This document shows, in pieces, positions 31,830 through 39,504 of a stretch of DNA of 64,000 nucleotides (its first letter is position 1; the number at the start of each line of letters is the position of its first letter). Position numbers and translations under genes: made by a program. The DNA is from DATFVJ01 sp963851085. GTDB taxonomy: Bacteria > Actinomycetota > Actinomycetes > Streptosporangiales > Streptosporangiaceae. Under the pieces are notes generated by a model. The model was not told where the DNA came from and did not search any database. It was given only the letters and a program-made list of their open reading frames with translations. The stretch covers positions 1 through 64,000 of the forward strand of contig CAWKNX010000009.1 of the NCBI GenBank assembly GCA_963851085.1, read 5' to 3'.

Positions 31830-33089
31830 ATGGGACCACCGCGTGGCGACGAGGACCAGCAGGGCCCCCAGTTGATGGAGGCTTCCGCGTTGGCAGCGTT
31901 GCACGCCGCGTTGCAGCAGGCGGGTTACCAGGTGATCGGGCCGACGATGCGGGACGGCGCTATCGTGCTCGCCGAACTGGCCTCCGCGGCCGACCTTCCT
32001 TATGGCTGGGGAGTCACGCTGGAACCTGGCGGCTACCGGCTGCGGCAGCGCGCGGACTCGGCGGCCTTCGGCCACGCTGCGGGCCCGCAGTCCTGGAAAC
32101 CGTTCCTGCACCCGCCGCGGTCCAGGCTCTGGTCGGCGCGCCGCGGCGAGGACGGCTTCGAGCTCGAGCCAGACGAAGAGGCCGTGCCAAGGTACGCGTT
32201 CCTCGGCGTGCGGCCGTGTGACCTGCGCGCGATCTTCATCCAGGACCAGGTGCTCGGCAGCGGCACGCACGCGCGCAGCGCGTACGCCACCCGGCGGTCC
32301 GCGGCGTTCATCATCGCGGTGAGCTGCACCGAGCCGGGTGAGACCTGCTTCTGCTCCTCGATGGGCACCGGGCCGCAGGCCGGGCCGGGTTTCGACCTTG
32401 CCCTGACCGAGCTCACCGGGCCGGCCGGCCCGGGCGGGCATCGCTTCCTCGTCGATGTCGGATCTCCGGCCGGCGCCGCCATACTGGCCGAGGTGCCACA
32501 TCGGCCGGCGGCCGATGCCGTGGTGGCGGCGGCGCGGTCTGAGGTCGCCGAGGCGGCCGGCCGGATGGGCCGGTCCATGCCCGCCGAGGGCCTGCATGAG
32601 CTGATGGCCGCCAGCCGGGACGCCGCGCGCTGGGAGGACGTGGCGTCGCGCTGCCTGACCTGCGGTAACTGCACAATGGTCTGTCCCACCTGCTTTTGCA
32701 CGACGGTCGAGGACACCAGCGACCTCACCGGTGAGCACGCCGAGCGCTGGCAACTCTGGGATTCCTGTTTCGATCTCGACTTCTCCTACCTGCACGGCGG
32801 CAACGTGCGGGTTTCCGACAAGAGCCGGTACCGGCAGTGGCTCACCCACAAGCTCGGCACCTGGCACGACCAGTTCGGCACTTCGGGCTGTGTCGGCTGC
32901 GGCAGGTGCATCGTCTGGTGCCCGGTCGGCATCGACATCACAGCCGAAGTCGCCGCGCTGCGCGCCGAGGCCACCGGCAAGCCTCCTGAATCCGACGCCG
33001 GGGACGACGGCTGGCCAGCGGAAACCGGGTCAGCGGAACGCCGGGCCAGGGAAGGCAGGGCTGGCAGGCAACAGCGAGCGGAGGAATGA
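31830..33089 (+). CDS. hyhB: group 3b [NiFe] hydrogenase beta subunit, Fe-S protein
   Basis: A 419-residue HydB/HyhB-type subunit. The middle carries RPCDLRAIFIQD and SCTEPGETCFCSSMG, found in this family. Near residues 283-298 a 4Fe-4S motif CLTCGNCTMVCPTC is present, and near 350 a second, CVGCGRCIVWCP. The subunit passes electrons between the catalytic dimer and the flavin subunit. A charged tail of about 40 residues follows the last cluster. The ATG at 31830 has GAGGAG upstream. It is the first of four overlapping genes under a DevR box. Confidence 0.88.
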   Translation: MGPPRGDEDQQGPQLMEASALAALHAALQQAGYQVIGPTMRDGAIVLAELASAADLPYGWGVTLEPGGYRLRQRADSAAFGHAAGPQSWKPFLHPPRSRLWSARRGEDGFELEPDEEAVPRYAFLGVRPCDLRAIFIQDQVLGSGTHARSAYATRRSAAFIIAVSCTEPGETCFCSSMGTGPQAGPGFDLALTELTGPAGPGGHRFLVDVGSPAGAAILAEVPHRPAADAVVAAARSEVAEAAGRMGRSMPAEGLHELMAASRDAARWEDVASRCLTCGNCTMVCPTCFCTTVEDTSDLTGEHAERWQLWDSCFDLDFSYLHGGNVRVSDKSRYRQWLTHKLGTWHDQFGTSGCVGCGRCIVWCPVGIDITAEVAALRAEATGKPPESDAGDDGWPAETGSAERRAREGRAGRQQRAEE

Positions 33090-33562
33090 TGAGCATGACT
33101 GACTCGCCGCCCCTCACAACACACCAGTTCGTCCGGGGAATGACGGCTGAGCACATCGCACGGCTGGACAATGTCGCGCGCTACGTGTCGATGCCCGCCC
33201 GGCACCGGATCTTCGAAGAGGGCGGCACGGCTGACCGGTTCTGGCTCATCGAAGCCGGTCAGGTGGCATTGGACCTCCATGTACCCGGGCACGGCCCGGT
33301 CATCATAGAAACGCTCGGCCGCGGCGATGTGATCGGCTGGTCATGGCTGTTCCCGCCGTTCGAATGGCTGCTCGGTGCCGTGACCATGCAGCCGACGCAG
33401 GCGTTCGAACTGGATGGCAAGGCGGTTCGCGCGATGTGTGAAGCCGACCCGGTGCTCGGGCACGAGGTCAGTCGCCGGCTCATCACCGTCGTGGTCCGCC
33501 GGCTTCAGGCAACCCGGATCCGGCTGCTCGACGTGTACGGCCGCCCGGAGATCCGTCCATGA
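33086..33562 (+). CDS. stand-alone cyclic-nucleotide-binding-type protein
   Basis: A 158-residue protein consisting of one cNMP-binding beta-roll (RHRIFEEGGTADRFWLIEAGQVAL; ETLGRGDVIGWSWLFPP; a following helix VLGHEVSRRLITVVVRRLQATRI) without a DNA-binding domain. The phosphate-binding cassette is atypical: where cAMP receptors have GE...RxA, it has GWSWLFPP, so ligand binding is uncertain. It overlaps hyhB and hyhG by 4 bases each, meaning it is made in fixed ratio with the hydrogenase and may gate it. Confidence 0.8.
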   Translation: MMSMTDSPPLTTHQFVRGMTAEHIARLDNVARYVSMPARHRIFEEGGTADRFWLIEAGQVALDLHVPGHGPVIIETLGRGDVIGWSWLFPPFEWLLGAVTMQPTQAFELDGKAVRAMCEADPVLGHEVSRRLITVVVRRLQATRIRLLDVYGRPEIRP

Positions 33563-34386
33563 CCGTGTCGATGCTCCCATCGCGTTACCGTGTCATGGCG
33601 CGCGACCAGGAGAACCACGACACCGTGACCTTGGTCATGCGGCCCGTGGATGCGCCGATCCCCGGCTGTCGTCCGGGCCAGTTCACCATGCTGTATGCAT
33701 TCGGCGTCGGTGAGGTGCCCGTGTCGGTCAGCGGAATTTACGGCGGCAATGGGGGTGGCCCGCTCACCCAGACCGTGCGCGTCGTGGGCGCGGTGACCGG
33801 TGCGCTCTGCGCGGTCGGCCCGGGACAGGTGATCGGTGTGCGGGGGCCGTACGGCACGGACTGGGGCGTCGCAGATTCGGCCGGCCGGGACCTGGTGGTC
33901 GTGGCCGGCGGCATCGGTCTCGCGCCGCTGCGCCCAGTGGTGCTCGCCGCACTTGGGGAACGGGAGCGCTATGGGCGGATCGTCCTGCTTGTGGGAGCCC
34001 GTTCGCCCCACGATTTGATCTTCGTGCGCGAGCTTGACGCATGGCGGGAGCGGGGGGTGGACGTGGAGATCACGATCGACCCACCGGCCACCGGCTGGCA
34101 CGGGCATGTCGGCTTCGTGAGCCAGCTCATCGGCCGTGCCGAGTTCCACCCGGCCAATGTCACGGCCTTCGTGTGCGGTCCAGAGATCATGATGCGGGTG
34201 TCGGCCAGGGCGCTGCTTGAACGGGGGGTCGCGGCACGCGACATCCAGCTGTCGCTCGAGCGCGACATGCGCTGCGGAGTCGCTACCTGCGGCCACTGCC
34301 AGCTAGGGCCGCTGCTTGTCTGCAGGGACGGCCCGGTCGTGAGCTATGAGCGGGTCGCGCAACTGCTCGCTGTCAAGGAGCTGTGA
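33559..34386 (+). CDS. hyhG: group 3b [NiFe] hydrogenase gamma subunit, FAD/NAD(P)-binding
   Basis: A 275-residue ferredoxin-NADP reductase-like subunit. It has an N-terminal FAD-binding barrel (CRPGQFTMLYAFGVGEVPVSVS), a nucleotide-binding fold with VVVAGGIGLAPLRPV, and FVCGPEIMM. A C-terminal 2Fe-2S site follows: DMRCGVATCGHCQLGPLLVC. It exchanges electrons with NADP(H). Overlaps of 4 bases with both neighbours support one translational unit. Length and motif order are normal for the family. Confidence 0.9.
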   Translation: MTVSMLPSRYRVMARDQENHDTVTLVMRPVDAPIPGCRPGQFTMLYAFGVGEVPVSVSGIYGGNGGGPLTQTVRVVGAVTGALCAVGPGQVIGVRGPYGTDWGVADSAGRDLVVVAGGIGLAPLRPVVLAALGERERYGRIVLLVGARSPHDLIFVRELDAWRERGVDVEITIDPPATGWHGHVGFVSQLIGRAEFHPANVTAFVCGPEIMMRVSARALLERGVAARDIQLSLERDMRCGVATCGHCQLGPLLVCRDGPVVSYERVAQLLAVKEL

Positions 34387-35237
34387 TGTCTGACACGGCC
34401 GGCGGCGGCGGCCCGGCGAAGCGTCGGCCGAAGCTCGCGGTGTGGAAGTTCGCCTCGTGCGACGGCTGTCAGCTCACCCTGCTCGACTGCCAGGACGAGC
34501 TGCTCACGCTCGCCGCCGAGGTCGAGATCGCGCACTTCACCGAGGCGTCGAGCGCGGATGTCGCGGGCCCGTACGACGTCTCGCTGGTAGAGGGATCGGT
34601 CACCACGCAGCAGGACGCGGCGCGGATCGCTGAGATCCGTGCCGCGTCACGTACCCTCGTGACGATCGGGGCGTGCGCCACCTCGGGCGGGATCCAGGCG
34701 CTGCGGAACTTCGCGGACGTCGTGGAGTTCACGTCGGTCGTCTACGCCCGGCCGGAGTACATCTCGACCCTCGCCACATCCACCGCCATCGCCGGGCACG
34801 TGGCGGTGGATTTCGAGCTGCGCGGCTGCCCGATCGACCGCCGTCAGCTGCTAGAGCTGCTCACGGCGTTGCTCGCCGGCCGAAGGCCCGCGATACCCGC
34901 GCACAGCGTCTGCTACGAATGCAAGCGGCGGGGGAACGTCTGTGTCATGGTCGCGCACGGCACGCCGTGCCTCGGGCCCGTCACGCAGGCCGGCTGCGGC
35001 GCCATCTGCCCGGCGTTCAGCCGGGGATGTTACGGCTGCTTCGGCCCCACGGCGAACCCGGACACCGAGTCGCTGACCGCGCGCCTGCGGCAGCTGGGCA
35101 TGACGAACACGGAGCTCAAGCGGGTCTACTCGACCTTCAACACCGCATCTGACGCGTTCGCGGCGGCCGCTGGCGCGGTCGATGAAGCTGAGCGCATGAC
35201 GGCGTCGCCTGGCGGCGGCCCTTCACACAGGGACTGA
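34383..35237 (+). CDS. hyhS: group 3b [NiFe] hydrogenase delta (small) subunit
   Basis: A 284-residue small subunit housing Fe-S clusters next to the active site. Conserved cysteines are seen in WKFASCDGCQLTLLDC (proximal cluster), TIGACATSGG, ELRGCPIDRRQLLELL, CYECKRRGNVC and GPVTQAGCGAICPAFSRGCYGC. There is no Tat signal, as expected for the cytoplasmic group 3. The C-terminal codons lie in a 25-base tandem duplication that also supplies the stop. The catalytic partner hyhL is not next to it but about 9 kb away on the other strand. Confidence 0.9.
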   Translation: MMSDTAGGGGPAKRRPKLAVWKFASCDGCQLTLLDCQDELLTLAAEVEIAHFTEASSADVAGPYDVSLVEGSVTTQQDAARIAEIRAASRTLVTIGACATSGGIQALRNFADVVEFTSVVYARPEYISTLATSTAIAGHVAVDFELRGCPIDRRQLLELLTALLAGRRPAIPAHSVCYECKRRGNVCVMVAHGTPCLGPVTQAGCGAICPAFSRGCYGCFGPTANPDTESLTARLRQLGMTNTELKRVYSTFNTASDAFAAAAGAVDEAERMTASPGGGPSHRD

Positions 35238-35264
35238 TAGCGGCCCTTCACACAGGGACTGATA
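35215..35264. repeat. 25-base tandem duplication at the hyhS stop
   Basis: GCGGCCCTTCACACAGGGAC followed by TGATA occurs twice without a gap (35215-35239 and 35240-35264). The first copy holds the last hyhS codons and its TGA. The unit contains CCCTTCACACAGGG-type symmetry, so two small hairpins could form at the operon end. A DevR box starts on the very next base. Confidence 0.9.
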
Positions 35265-35278
35265 GGGGCGTTGGTCCC
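35265..35278. promoter_or_regulatory. DevR (DosR) box upstream of CBS-BON gene
   Basis: GGGGCGTTGGTCCC, reverse complement GGGACCAACGCCCC, is one or two positions from the core. It lies 103 bases before the rightward CBS-BON gene. An almost identical site (GGGGCATTGGTCCC) precedes the Acg-like nitroreductase. Confidence 0.6.
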
Positions 35279-35380
35279 TGGGGACCGGGCCGGAGGTCGG
35301 CGGGCCTGGAGCCGTTTGCCTGGTGTGCACGGCAGCCGGTCCTGGTCTGCTTGGAACGGCGAATTGGAGGAGCGATCGCC

Positions 35381-36058
35381 ATGAATAGCACCGTCAAAGA
35401 TGTGATGACCAGGAGTGTCGTCGCTGTCCGTGAGACGGCCGGTTACAAGGACATCGTCACGGTCATGCGGCGGCGCCGGGTCAGCGCTTTCCCTGTCCTG
35501 GACTCTGACGATCACGTGGTCGGCGTGGTGTCCGAGGCAGATCTCCTGCTCAAGGAGGCTGTGCCGGCGGCACGTTCAACGACGGCCATCCCGCCGTGGG
35601 CGGTGAGCCGCAGGAAGGAGCGCGCCAAGGCGACCGGGGTCACCGCGGCTGAGCTCATGACCCAACCTGCGGTCACGATCAGCCCGGGCGCGACCGTCGC
35701 GGAGGCGGCCAGACTGATGTACAGCAGCCGGGTGAAGCGGCTGCCGGTCGTCGACGGTAACGGCCGCCTGACCGGGATCGTGAGCCGGGTGGACGTGCTG
35801 AGCGTCTTCGGCCGGCCGGACGAGCAGATCCGGGCTGAGGTGATCAAGGACGTCCTCGGCGGCGAATTCGCGCTCGATCCGGACAACTTCGATGTGAACG
35901 TGAAATCCGGCATCGTGACGGTCACTGGGCCGCTCGAGCGCAGGGCCGTCGCCTTTCAGCTGCTCGACGCCATCACCTGCGTCGAGGGCGTCGTGGATGT
36001 GCGTGACCGGCTCAGCTACCCGCCTGGAGAAACCCCAAAGATCGCAGGAATCATCTGA
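35381..36058 (+). CDS. CBS-pair protein with C-terminal BON domain
   Basis: A 225-residue protein with two CBS motifs (MNSTVKDVMTRSVVAVRETA... VVGVVSEADLLL; AAELMTQPAVTISPGATVAEAARLM... LTGIVSRVDVLSVF) and a BON domain from about 155 (DVNVKSGIVTVTGPLERRA... GVVDVRDRLSY). CBS pairs bind adenine nucleotides, and Hrp1 (Rv2626c) is the DosR-regulated counterpart in M. tuberculosis, though without BON. The ATG at 35381 is preceded by GGAGGAG. It is one of three similar proteins within 6.5 kb. Confidence 0.88.
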   Translation: MNSTVKDVMTRSVVAVRETAGYKDIVTVMRRRRVSAFPVLDSDDHVVGVVSEADLLLKEAVPAARSTTAIPPWAVSRRKERAKATGVTAAELMTQPAVTISPGATVAEAARLMYSSRVKRLPVVDGNGRLTGIVSRVDVLSVFGRPDEQIRAEVIKDVLGGEFALDPDNFDVNVKSGIVTVTGPLERRAVAFQLLDAITCVEGVVDVRDRLSYPPGETPKIAGII

Positions 36059-36135
36059 GGGGTACCGCGGCACGTGCGCCCGCAGCCTGGCTGCCGCGAT
36101 CATGTCGGCCGACTGATCGAAAAGGGGTGACAACG

Positions 36136-36357
36136 ATGTCCCGGGTCGCCGTCATCGGAGAAGAAGTGCGCATCCATGGCTTTGCGCTGGCCGGCGTCGC
36201 TACCCACCCGGCAGAGACAGACGAGGAGGCGCGGTCGGCCTGGCGGTCGCTCAGCGACGAGGTGGCCGTGGTCATCCTCACCCCAAGCGCGGCCGACCGC
36301 CTCGCGGGTCAGCTGAAACAGCGGCCGGATGTACTGACCGTGGTGATGCCCCCATGA
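36136..36357 (+). CDS. orphan V-type ATPase subunit F-like protein
   Basis: A 73-residue protein starting MSRVAVIGEEVRIHGFALAGV with a later VAVVILTPSAADRL and VLTVVMPP. This is the Rossmann-like fold of V/A-type ATP synthase subunit F, at a shorter length than usual (about 100). No other V-ATPase gene is nearby. ATG 36136 with AAGGGG upstream is preferred over the GTG at 36127. It follows the CBS-BON gene by 77 bases and may be cotranscribed. The function is unknown, and regulatory binding to an ATPase is a guess. Confidence 0.6.
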   Translation: MSRVAVIGEEVRIHGFALAGVATHPAETDEEARSAWRSLSDEVAVVILTPSAADRLAGQLKQRPDVLTVVMPP

Positions 36358-36411
36358 CCGGCCCGCTGCCGCTGCCGCGGACGCGGACGCGGTAAGGCCT
36401 GCAGCAGGTGC

Positions 36412-37278
36412 TCACTCGCCGTGACCGGCGCTGAGCTTGTTCACCACATCCACCACACCGTCGATGTCCCAGGTCAGCCGGATAGCGACCGCGATCATGT
36501 CCTGCTCGTCCTGCTGCGCCGGCTGGCCCGTCAGCGTCACCACGCCCTCTTTCACAGCGATGGTCACACTCTCCGGCTCGGCGAACACGATCTCGGTGAA
36601 TACGGCGCGGACGTCCGCGGCGATGTCCTCGTCCGGGCGGAGGAAGACGCTGAGCAGGTCGCGGCGGCTGACGATCCCGATCAGCGTGCCTGCTGGATCG
36701 ACTACCGGCAGTCGCTTGATGTGGCGCGAGTTCATCAGCCTTGCCGCTGCCGGGATCGTCGCGTCCGGGTGGATCGTGACGGCTGGTGAGGTCATCAGGT
36801 CGCCTGCCGTGTGGCCCGAGTGCTTGCTGCCCGTGGACCAGTGCAGGCGGCCGCGTCGGCCGATCCGCGCCTGCGCGGCGTGCTTCTCCTCGACCGCGAG
36901 CAGATCGGCCTCGGACACGACCCCGGCCACGTGGCGGCCCATGATCAGCACGGGAAGTGCGCTGACCTTGTGCTCCGTCATCAGATAGGCGATTTCCTTG
37001 TATGGGGTGATGCGGTCGACGGTCACGACGGATGTCGTCATGACGTCGCGCACCCTGCGATGCCAGCGGCCACGTGGCTCATGCCCGTCACCGCCCGCCC
37101 CGTGCGCCGCGGGCGCCGGTGGCGACGCGGACGCGGCAACCTGCACGCCGACATGTTCCTCGACGGTATCGAGCGCCCGCGCCACATCAGAGGCGCTGGC
37201 CCTGCCGTGCAGGGATTCGTAGTATGCGGCACCGAGGTGTCGCAGCATTGCGTCGAAATGGGCGTCACGGCGGTTCAT
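36412..37278 (-). CDS. CBS-pair and BON protein with N-terminal extension
   Basis: A 288-residue protein. Residues 1 to about 75 are an extra region (HFDAMLRHLGAAYYESLHGRASASDVARAL, then a Pro/Ala/Gly linker). CBS motifs then follow (VRDVMTTSVVTVDRITPYKEIAYLMTEHKVSALPV; AGDLMTSPAVTIHPDATIPAAARLM... IVSRRDLLSVFLRPDEDI) with a terminal BON domain (VTIAVKEGVVTLTGQP... DGVVDVVNKLS). AGGAGG precedes the ATG at 37278. The N-terminal part resembles small helical regions seen on other actinobacterial CBS proteins. No DevR box is evident upstream. Confidence 0.87.
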   Translation of the reverse strand: MNRRDAHFDAMLRHLGAAYYESLHGRASASDVARALDTVEEHVGVQVAASASPPAPAAHGAGGDGHEPRGRWHRRVRDVMTTSVVTVDRITPYKEIAYLMTEHKVSALPVLIMGRHVAGVVSEADLLAVEEKHAAQARIGRRGRLHWSTGSKHSGHTAGDLMTSPAVTIHPDATIPAAARLMNSRHIKRLPVVDPAGTLIGIVSRRDLLSVFLRPDEDIAADVRAVFTEIVFAEPESVTIAVKEGVVTLTGQPAQQDEQDMIAVAIRLTWDIDGVVDVVNKLSAGHGE

Positions 37279-37412
37279 TCTGGTCCGCCTCCTAACGTCG
37301 AGACTGCTGATATCTGGCCATTTTGTACGTCGGCTCCGCAGGGCTTGCCTGGCCGGAACCGGAGTTTGACCCCCAGCCGGCGGGAGCCGGCGGGGTCAAA
37401 CCAGACGGCCGG

Positions 37413-38000
37413 TCAGGCAACCTTTTCCTTCGCGTGGGTGGCCACGCCCGGCAGCACCTCGACCTCTGGCGATGTGCGGCGGAGATGCACCATGCCGAAG
37501 ATGGAGAGGACCAGCATGAGCGCCGCGCCCGCGAACGCCGCGATGGCGGCGATTCCCGCGATCTGGCCGATCTTCCAGAAAGCGTACGCGTTGAGCAGCA
37601 TCCCGCGGAGAGTCGTACCGCGGAATACGGTCTGGACCTGCGCTGCCAGCTTGGCGTTGTTCGGCTGGGCCAGCGACTCGGCGGACAGCTGGGAGTAGGT
37701 CTTGCCGCCACCGATCGTCTGCAGGTGGACCGCGATGTAGTGGTTTGCCCAGGCCTCCGCCTGCGGACCGGTCAGCAGTTGCTGGCCCGCGTACTGGTTG
37801 AGGTACGGGCCGATCTGCGGGCTGGCGAGTCCGGCGCTGCCCTTGGCCGGGAAGTAGATCTTCTGCGAAGCGAGCTGGTTGTGTACCTGGCTGGTTGTGA
37901 AGCTGTATCCCCACGTCAGCAGGGCGCCTGCGATCAGCAAGATGACCGCGAGGCCGAGTCCCGCCACCGTGAGCAGGGCATCGAATGTAGTGCGGCGCAT
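37413..38000 (-). CDS. two-span membrane protein of unknown function
   Basis: A 195-residue protein with a membrane helix at about 8-30 (LLTVAGLGLAVILLIAGALLTWGY), an exterior domain of roughly 115 residues (LASQKIYFPAKG; PQIGPYLNQYAGQQLLTGPQAEAWANHYIAVHL; GKTYSQLS), a second helix (IAGIAAIAAFAGAALMLVLSIFGMV) and a charged tail. Similar proteins of this size occur in actinobacterial hypoxia clusters, often mislabelled as ring-opening dioxygenases. I see no catalytic motif. GGAGG lies upstream of the ATG at 38000. Confidence 0.7.
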   Translation of the reverse strand: MRRTTFDALLTVAGLGLAVILLIAGALLTWGYSFTTSQVHNQLASQKIYFPAKGSAGLASPQIGPYLNQYAGQQLLTGPQAEAWANHYIAVHLQTIGGGKTYSQLSAESLAQPNNAKLAAQVQTVFRGTTLRGMLLNAYAFWKIGQIAGIAAIAAFAGAALMLVLSIFGMVHLRRTSPEVEVLPGVATHAKEKVA

Positions 38001-38298
38001 TTCAGGACGCCTCCCATCGTGTGCCAGATCTCTGCGACCTGGCGACTTATATTCACGCACTGGCCACAGTTTTTCGCTTTATGGCAATGCGTGGTAAGGG
38101 CTGCATGTCCTGGTTTCGAAAGGAAGCATGTCCCTGCGTGGAAAGGACTTCTGTCATCTGGCGAGGTCCGCGGGCGCCCGCCGAGGCCTTTGTCACCGGC
38201 TGGGCGCGGCCGTGCGGTCCGGGTCGCCGCGACCTGGACCACACGGCCGCTGTGCGGAGGGAACCGGGGGCCTTGCCGCTCGTCCCGCTCCGCCTGGA
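38001..38298. other. intergenic, 298 bases
   Basis: Between the two-span protein and the HspX-like gene, both leftward. 38050-38110 is AT-richer (TTATATTCACGC, TTTTTCGCTTTATGG) and probably carries the two-span gene promoter. No DevR palindrome was found. Confidence 0.4.
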
Positions 38299-38739
38299 TC
38301 AGCTTGCCCGCTTGAACTGCCCCGCGGGCTTGACCGGGATCTGCCGGCCAGCCACCTGCTCCTTCTCCTTGAGCCCGACCATCACCTCGAGGATCCCCTT
38401 GTCGTAGGTGGCCGTGATGTCGTCTTCGTTCGCGGCCGCCGGCAGCGGAATGTGACGGGTGTAGACGCCGTAGTAGAACTCCGACCGGTGCTTGGTCTCC
38501 GTCTCCTCGTGGCGCTCGGCGTGGATCGTGAGAATGCCCTTCGACACCGTGACCTCGACCTGCTTGTCCGGGTCGATCCCGGGCAGCTCGGCGCGCACGA
38601 TGTAGTGACCGTCCTCGATGTAGTCCTCCAGCCGCATGGGCTGGGCCATAAAGGGACGGAGCGCGGAGAAGGGTGATTCCAGCCAGTCGAAGAGGTCTGG
38701 GAACAGGCCCCTGGTCTCCCTGCGCGTCAGTGCGCTCAT
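38299..38739 (-). CDS. HspX/Acr-like small heat shock protein
   Basis: A 146-residue alpha-crystallin-domain chaperone. It shares with M. tuberculosis HspX (Rv2031c) the order LFPDLFDWLES, MRLEDYIEDGHYIVRAELPG, DPDKQVEVTVSKGILTIHAER, RSEFYYG and DDITATYDKGILEV. Such proteins hold unfolding proteins in an ATP-independent way. HspX is the most strongly DosR-induced protein in mycobacteria. ATG 38739 (AAGG upstream) is preferred over GTG 38748. A partial DevR box and a TATAGC-like -10 lie upstream. Confidence 0.92.
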   Translation of the reverse strand: MSALTRRETRGLFPDLFDWLESPFSALRPFMAQPMRLEDYIEDGHYIVRAELPGIDPDKQVEVTVSKGILTIHAERHEETETKHRSEFYYGVYTRHIPLPAAANEDDITATYDKGILEVMVGLKEKEQVAGRQIPVKPAGQFKRAS

Positions 38740-38803
38740 CGATCCCACCTTCCCTCGGTTCTCCTGCTATATCGATCGAATCGCCCGCCCGCCCGCCGTG
38801 GTA

Positions 38804-38822
38804 GGGACCAAGGTTGAACCCA
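38804..38822. promoter_or_regulatory. partial DevR (DosR) box upstream of hspX-like gene
   Basis: GGGACCAAGGTTGAACCC has a perfect left half-site (GGGACCAA) and a displaced right half (AACCC). It is centred about 70 bases before the start codon. TATAGC occurs between the box and the ribosome binding site. It is weaker than the other boxes, but the position and regulated family support it. Confidence 0.5.
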
Positions 38823-38893
38823 CAGGGGACCTCCGGCCTCTGGCCTGGGCGGAGGAGCAGCCATGGCCACGGACCGCAAGCCCGCCAGCCCTC

Positions 38894-39499
38894 CTACACG
38901 CGATGGGTCCACTGGGGTTCGATCGCCTCCCATGCGGCCTGCCATCCGGTGAGCCTGCGGCGCTGAATCAGCCGCCGGGCCATAGCGCCCAGGCTGAGCA
39001 GCAGCACAGCGAGCACTATCGGCGCGAAGGCGACCGCCGCGACCATCCGGTCGAGCATCTGGCTGGGGGTCAGCGGGGCGGTCGTCACGCGTCCCGAGCT
39101 GTCGACCCAGACATGAACTTTGCTGCCTGCACGCGTTCCGCTCGCCGCTGGAACCTCGCCGACGTGAGCCGAGCCGTTCGCCGCGGTCCACCGCGCACGT
39201 ACCCAGGCGAATGTCGCCGACTGGTACATGAAGCTCGCGTTCTTGGGCGCGGTATCGAGCAGGACAGCGGAGACGCGGTGCCATCCCTGCTGTGTGTGCT
39301 GTGCCCGCAGCGTCGCCGCGCGCGCGACGTGGCTGGCGGCGATAGCCGTGATCGGTGCGCCGATCAGGAACGCGGCAAGCAAAGCGGCCATGATGGCGGC
39401 CTCCACCCGGTCCGACCGCCGCCTGAGGGGGTTGTGATCCAGTCCCAGCCACCGGGTGAGCCTCGCCAGCCTGGTCGTTCGTTCTGCTGGTTCAATCAT
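38894..39499 (-). CDS. Rv1733c-like membrane protein
   Basis: A 201-residue protein with an N-terminal cytoplasmic part (RWLGLDHNPLRRRSDRVEAA), helix 1 (IMAALLAAFLIGAPITAIAA), an exterior domain with ARWTAANGSAHVGEVPAASGTRAGSKVHVWVDSSGRV, helix 2 (AAVAFAPIVLAVLLLSLGAM) and a basic tail with a Trp pair. The NPLRR-DR-EA start and the G-E-V...G-VWVDSSG stretch match DosR-regulon Rv1733c. Function unknown. ATG 39499 follows GGAGG. It lies 5 bases after the site-2 protease gene, so they share an operon. Confidence 0.8.
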   Translation of the reverse strand: MIEPAERTTRLARLTRWLGLDHNPLRRRSDRVEAAIMAALLAAFLIGAPITAIAASHVARAATLRAQHTQQGWHRVSAVLLDTAPKNASFMYQSATFAWVRARWTAANGSAHVGEVPAASGTRAGSKVHVWVDSSGRVTTAPLTPSQMLDRMVAAVAFAPIVLAVLLLSLGAMARRLIQRRRLTGWQAAWEAIEPQWTHRV

Positions 39500-39504
39500 C
39501 ACCG

